Shown: piece by piece, positions 59,901-64,000 of the stretch
Layout: each line of letters opens with the position of its first letter
Position numbering within the stretch: the stretch's first letter is position 1
Assembly (NCBI GenBank): GCA_014529385.2
Contig: CM043942.1
Span: forward strand, 27,891,469 to 27,955,468
Source: Adiantum capillus-veneris
Lineage: Eukaryota; Streptophyta; Polypodiopsida; Polypodiales; Pteridaceae
DNA length: 64,000 nucleotides
Direction: 5' to 3'
Notes under the pieces: model-generated
Databases searched by the model: none
What the model was told of the DNA's origin: nothing
The model's input: the letters and a program-made list of their open reading frames with translations, nothing else
Position numbers and translations under genes: made by a program

Positions 59901-60999
59901 TGGTAAATACATGTGAGAAGAAATATTGACTATGTGTAGTGTGTGTTGTGAATGTTTGAAATACATGTGTTTGATCATATGCAAGATCTTGGATTTTCTA
60001 CGTCTTTCAACCGTTGATGGGAAAAACAGCATTGAAGTGGCGTCTCTTTTGTTTCAACAAATTTTTAAGTTGAAAATTTTTCGGAGAACGAGGTATGCAT
60101 CCTTCCCTCAATGGACACCTCTAGTCTATGACAGTTTTGAAACTTTAAATAAATTAACAATACATAATATGCAAGTCCCTCCATGGAATCAATTCTCTCA
60201 AAAATTGAGTAAGAAAGTGGCCATAATAGCTTCTAAGTATGTGGCAAACAATGGATGGTACATCACCTTAAGCTCCACTGATCACTTTGGCGTTGTGTCA
60301 GGCCATGCCATTGAGATGGGATTCAAAATGATGCACACCATCCTTATTTTGATCCTTGATGGTTATGTGTGAAAGACCATTGAGATTGAGAGAGTAAGTA
60401 AAGTTATTTGCCAATTGCAAAAGATCGCTCATAGTTTTCTTCAATTAGATCATATTCTAATTGTAATTTGTAGGTGGAAACACTATTCTAGGATTATTTT
60501 ATCATAAGGGTCAACATCCTACCTACGATCGACGAGATGGAGAGAGCGTGGACAACAACTCTTTCGATGCCAAGTCTGGAATACTGGAGGAGCGTGCTGA
60601 CGAAGAGTACATTAGAGGACGTGCTCTTAGAGGTGCCGCCGAGCATAGCCTTGACTTCTTTCGGTAAGAAGATATGCTTCCTACTATGTCTTGTTATAAG
60701 ACTATGTTACGTAAAGTAAAAATGTGCATGGTTCTTTTCTTTTTTCAACTGGCTCGTGCAGACATTTACTGCTGAACACACCTACATTGTTGATATCTTT
60801 TCTGGATGTGGTGGCTTGGGCTATGTTTGCGTTGAGTTGTCTAGACACTGCCTGTGCATAGATAGTGATCCACAGGTCTTTCAGCAGTATCTTTTCATGC
60901 TTCAAGGCTCCATGTGTAAGTGCTATTCCAGCAGTTGATGCATATAGCGACGAGGAGACCGACTGGCAAGAATATAAGCCCGGATCACATTGCCCTTGA
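56976..60999 (+). pseudogene. Decayed ParB-like / DNA methylase-like gene
   Basis: A candidate first exon 56976-57023 (MVRTPSKRGGTHVSLK) ends at GTAAGT. The next exon, after GCTTTTTAG (57116), carries a ParB-like segment: EPLRIPLCKLMENEAIRA, then, after two single-base slips near 57625 and 57712, LVWDGNHRLKTWMRLIKT, the DG(Q/N)HR..A signature. Donor GTAAGT at 57761 and an acceptor at 57841 follow. 59240-59400 reads VVESWRDLSAEECMYPLW. 59835 onward has VTIVGNMIDVYKIS and later KYVANNGWYITLSSTDHFG, like the middle of a beta-class DNA methylase. An exon 60473-60672 (GGNTILGLFYHKGQHP) leads across a GTAAGA...CTCGTGCAG intron to YIVDIFSGCGGLGYV followed by CIDSDPQ, the cofactor motif. It ends in an acidic tail at TGA 60997-60999. 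Same layout as the gene at 31.7-34.3 kb. No clear DPPY is seen. Confidence 0.6.
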
Positions 61000-61109
61000 C
61001 TGACATCTACATTGGTATTGTCTATGGTGTTTTCTAGTCTAGATGATATGTATGGAACCACGTATGACTATGGTGTTTGGGTGTCACTTTTTTGGTTTGA
61101 TTGGAGACA

Positions 61110-61560
61110 TGTTGTTGGTGTTGACCGTCTTTATCAATGCAATCATGATTTTATGTTTATTATGCTAGACAGACGTTAGGTGAGAGCTTTGGATTTACCA
61201 AAGTAATATACCAATACATATTTTTTTGCGTATGTAATTTCTTCTTCCTGTGAGCATTGGGCTATTGCTCGGAACAAGTATAGAATCATGAGGATTTTTT
61301 TTTGTTTGCATTTTCACGCCGTTATGCTACCAAAATTTTGATATCTGGTCAATATAATCATGCTTTGGTGTTGATCATGTTTGAAAACGTAATCATGGTT
61401 TCATGTATACAAAGTTAAACGAAAGTTAGGCAAGCTTTGGATTGGTGTGCACAATGATATACCAACATGTATTTTTTGCGTGTATATTTTCTTCTTCTCG
61501 TGAGCATTGAGCTACTGCTCGGAAGCAAGTAAGGTCTTATTTGCTTTAAAAAGTCGTTGC
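61110..61560. repeat. ~250-bp tandem duplication related to sequence left of the methylase gene
   Basis: GTGAGCATTG(G/A)GCTA(T/C)TGCTCGGAA at 61250 recurs at 61499, with shared upstream sequence (ATATACCAA.A..TATTTTTTGCG). A related stretch, GTGAGCATTGTGGTGCTACACGGAAGCAAG...GCCGTTATGCTGCCA, lies at 56822-56915, before the methylase-like gene. Confidence 0.75.
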
Positions 61561-61976
61561 ATACCCTACAGGCATTGTGATAAGAACAATGGAAATAAAG
61601 AAATCTCTCTTGATTAGCACAATAGAGTCACTTGTGTTGCATATGCTGCTTGACTCTATACATTTATGTAGGTTGAAGCAGCATGGTCTCAAAAAGCATC
61701 TGATAGTGCCATGAGTGGCTCCAGGTCTCACAGGCATGTGTTAGTGCCATGAGGGGTTCCAATTCTCAAAAGGCATATGCTAGTGCCATGAGTAGTTTTA
61801 AATTTCGAAAAACATCTACTATTGCCATGTGTGACCACCACTAACTGCTTTAGTGGAGTGTGCAAGAATATATACTTGATTTATGCGCTATAAATATTAT
61901 GCCCCTATCATTACAAAAATGACAATTCAACTATTGTACAAATGATTTTCTCTCTCAGTTGTCACTTTCACTTTGG

Positions 61977-62030
<54 letters not shown>

Positions 62031-62333
62031 TTCTTTCATTGTCGTTACTTTCACACCCCTATCGTATCTCTATTCCACAAGTATGTTTTTCTCTACGTCT
62101 AATCCTTCCTTCTCTCGGTACTTATTTCACCTACCTCAAAGCCACCACAGAGAGCGTACATAATATGAGAGAGCTGTATGCTTATATAAAGTCAAAAAAT
62201 CATCACCTTTAGCCAAAAAACACGAATTGATTAACTCACAAATAAAATAACCCCTTTAGATACAATCATCTATGCTTGCATATCAAACACATACACAACA
62301 AGATCCAAGAAGTTAACATGAAAAAACAAATTC
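61561..62333. other. Non-coding sequence with short repeats and (TC)n
   Basis: 61690-61830 has three imperfect copies of AGTGCCATGAGTGG..CC followed by TCTCA(C/A)A(G/A)GCAT. A (TC)n tract of about 45 bp lies at 61980-62025. No gene is seen. Confidence 0.6.
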
Positions 62334-62567
62334 ATGAGGACATATTTAGTCTTACTTGGGACTTCTTTTGTTGAGTTGTATGCAAAGTATGGTGTAATGT
62401 TGGTCCTTAAAAACCTAGGAGGTTATGATCAATTGGCTCCTTATGGTCAATGTCATCTCTTTCATGTGATTGATCACACGACATGCTCAAAAGGACGGAA
62501 CTCGCAGTTCTCTACTAGGGATGTTACATGGCCAAATGACAGCCTCCTCTTCAAGTCATTTTCATGA
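62334..62567 (+). pseudogene. Possible PPR-repeat remnant
   Basis: The 77-codon frame contains LLGTSFVELYAKYGVM, which resembles the pentatricopeptide motif wording (LGTxLVxLYAKCGxM), and later RDVTWPND. PPR proteins bind organellar RNA and are very abundant in plants. Only one repeat is recognisable and there is no longer frame, so at best it is a fragment of a retro-copy or pseudogene. Confidence 0.3.
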
Positions 62568-62885
62568 TGTCGTAGGCAGCACTGCTGCCGGAGGCGGCAA
62601 GAGTCTCACTCGTTCCATATGATTGGTTTAAAGGAATTTCCAAAAGCCTGAGAAACTTAAAAAAAGGGTATGTTTTATTCAATTAACAAAATTAGAGATC
62701 ATCAGTGGAGGATTACATCCATGGCATGAGTGAACCATTACAAGGAGGGCGGTGTTGAAGACCGTGTATACAACGTGTAATGCTCTACAATGCCTAATTA
62801 TCAATGGACTAATTAGCATGCTCAAGAACGTGGCTCAATGCCTGGATTCAAATAATTTCGGTGCAAGTGAGGTAGCCTCCCCTCT

Positions 62886-63885
62886 TCACTCTTTAAAGTT
62901 AAGCCCCTGCTTCTGCTGCTTCTTTATCAGCCTCTTTGCAAAAGGAAACCACACATGTGTGGCTACTCTGAGGGGTACAAGTAAGAAAATCTCAAGGAGA
63001 GCGTCTGAAAGCGATTCGGCCGGCGTAAAGCCCCGAGCCAGGATGCGGACCATGAGCCCAGCAGCACTTGTTGTGATAAGAAATTTTCCCTGCTTCACCC
63101 CTTCCATTGTCTTTGCTGCCACCACTTTCGCTGCCTCAGCATAGTCCCTATCGTAGAAGAAAATCTTATTCCCCTCTATAACGTGCTTGTCGGCTAGTGG
63201 GTCGTCCGTGCCGCAGACCACGATTGAGCATGCATGAAGGACAAGCAGCTATAATTACCCATTTCTATATATTCAGTTTATAACCATTCAAATTCAAATG
63301 GAAGCTGGCTTCCTGATGATAACCAAATTAAGGACATGTTGATGGCATGGGCTTACCTAGGTCCAGCAAAGGCGTCTCTGTAAAACCTGGGCATACCAGG
63401 CTAACTTTGATGTTATCTGAGAGCAGCTCAAACCGTAGAACTTCAGCAAGACCTTTCAACGCATGCTTGGTTGCAGAATACATGTTTGCACCATATACGA
63501 ATAGCTGTATTGCGAAAACCAAAATCAGAACAAGCCTCGATGCATAATCCAAATTCAAGGCTTTGAGATAAGACATGCAGGAGAAGTATAATGCCTGTAT
63601 ATTACTCCCTATTGTACTTACGAGGCCAGATAGCGAGCTCACGATGACAATTGATGAAGGATGACGCTTGCTTCTGGCCTTCATAAGGGGAAGAGCAGCA
63701 TATATTGTATACACACATCCCAGCAGGTTTATCCTTGTCACTGTCTCCAAGTCACTGATCTTCATATCATCAAACAGACCGTTGACAGAAGTCCCCGCAT
63801 TGCAGACGAGAACGTCGATGGGTCTCCAGCTAAAACTCTCTGCGATCGCATTCGACATCGCTGCAGCATCGGAAACATCGGCTGC
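62886..63885 (-). CDS. 3-ketodihydrosphingosine reductase-like SDR, 3' exons (partial)
   Basis: Three exons on the minus strand. 63885-63622 follows CCACATAG and carries VLVCNAGTSVNGLF (the NAG motif), INLLGCVYTIYAALPLMKAR and SSIVIVSSLSGL (catalytic Ser), ending at CTC-GTAAGT. 63504-63357 continues in phase with LFVYGANMYSATKHALKGLAE (the YxxxK catalytic pair) and VSLVCPGFTETPLLDL. The last exon probably starts at 63175, where phase fits (GNKIFFYDRDYAEAAKVV), and runs through GVKQGKFLITT and a hydrophobic C-terminal segment (LLEIFLLVPLRVATHVWF) to a stop at 62886. KDSR/TSC10 enzymes reduce 3-ketosphinganine with NADPH at the ER membrane, the second step of sphingoid base synthesis. The N-terminal Gly-rich cofactor motif lies beyond the window. 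No frame damage is seen, so this is probably a live host gene. Confidence 0.75.
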
Positions 63886-64000
63886 CTATGTGGGCACAGA
63901 GAGATGAATTGAGTGCTTGCGGCAGAGATTAGAAAGACAACAAGTACTCCGCAAGAATTAAGATAGTAGGTCATCAGCATACATTGCCCATGCATACATG

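Noticed and set aside
62752-63144. Plus-strand 130-codon frame
   Set aside because: Antisense shadow of the KDSR-like last exon.
63661-63912. Plus-strand frames of 79-83 codons
   Set aside because: Antisense to the KDSR-like exon with the NAG and catalytic Ser motifs.

Overview
The window is nuclear DNA of a land plant with a large, repeat-rich genome. The evidence is Tork-type Ty1/copia and Ty3/gypsy LTR retrotransposons, a CACTA (En/Spm) transposon, long (AG)n/(AC)n microsatellites, GT-AG introns, and a sphingolipid-synthesis SDR gene at the right edge. A fern, lycophyte or bryophyte would fit the repeat style and the gene families, but the sequence alone does not settle this. There are no rRNA genes, canonical tRNA genes or CRISPR arrays, and almost everything is transposon.

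Layout. 1-2552: remnant of a minus-strand gypsy element (protease, gag, primer site, LTR). 2802-8340: a nearly complete but dead minus-strand copia element with both LTRs. 8456-15894: a CACTA element with 13-bp terminal inverted repeats (TIRs), a 3-bp CAT target-site duplication (TSD), a degenerate TNP2 gene, two copies of a Transposase_24-like gene and a 248-bp foldback. 15900-18067: gypsy and copia pol remnants, ending in the RNase H region of the same copia family as the first element.

18068-53818 is the most interesting part. This 35,751-bp segment is bounded by a perfect 16-bp TIR and a 4-bp AGAA duplication, and it splits one copia copy in two; the other half resumes at 53819 and runs through its 3' LTR to 54755. 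It reads as a single giant transposon. Near its right end is a plus-strand gene for a putative transposase-like protein (the family I know as DUF7869, with DNCAGENKNR and HTHEDID motifs). On the left half is a minus-strand exon chain with a ParB/Srx-like domain, a beta-class DNA-methylase-like region, a SET-like domain and an FCP1/NIF phosphatase-like domain followed by a SAP-like segment. A second FCP1-like exon lies further left. Most of the rest is a hierarchical satellite built on the motif GGTCCACCACTTGTCCAA. I find it only inside the element, including inside its introns, and its orientation is mostly opposite on the two sides of about 26-28 kb.

54756-62885 holds non-coding repeats and a decayed second ParB-plus-methylase gene (56976-60999) flanked by related direct repeats. 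62886-63885 is the 3' part of a 3-ketodihydrosphingosine reductase-like gene on the minus strand, the best candidate for an ordinary host gene. Most mobile-element genes carry single-base frameshifts or stops. This fits decay, but sequencing error in homopolymers cannot be excluded from the sequence alone.
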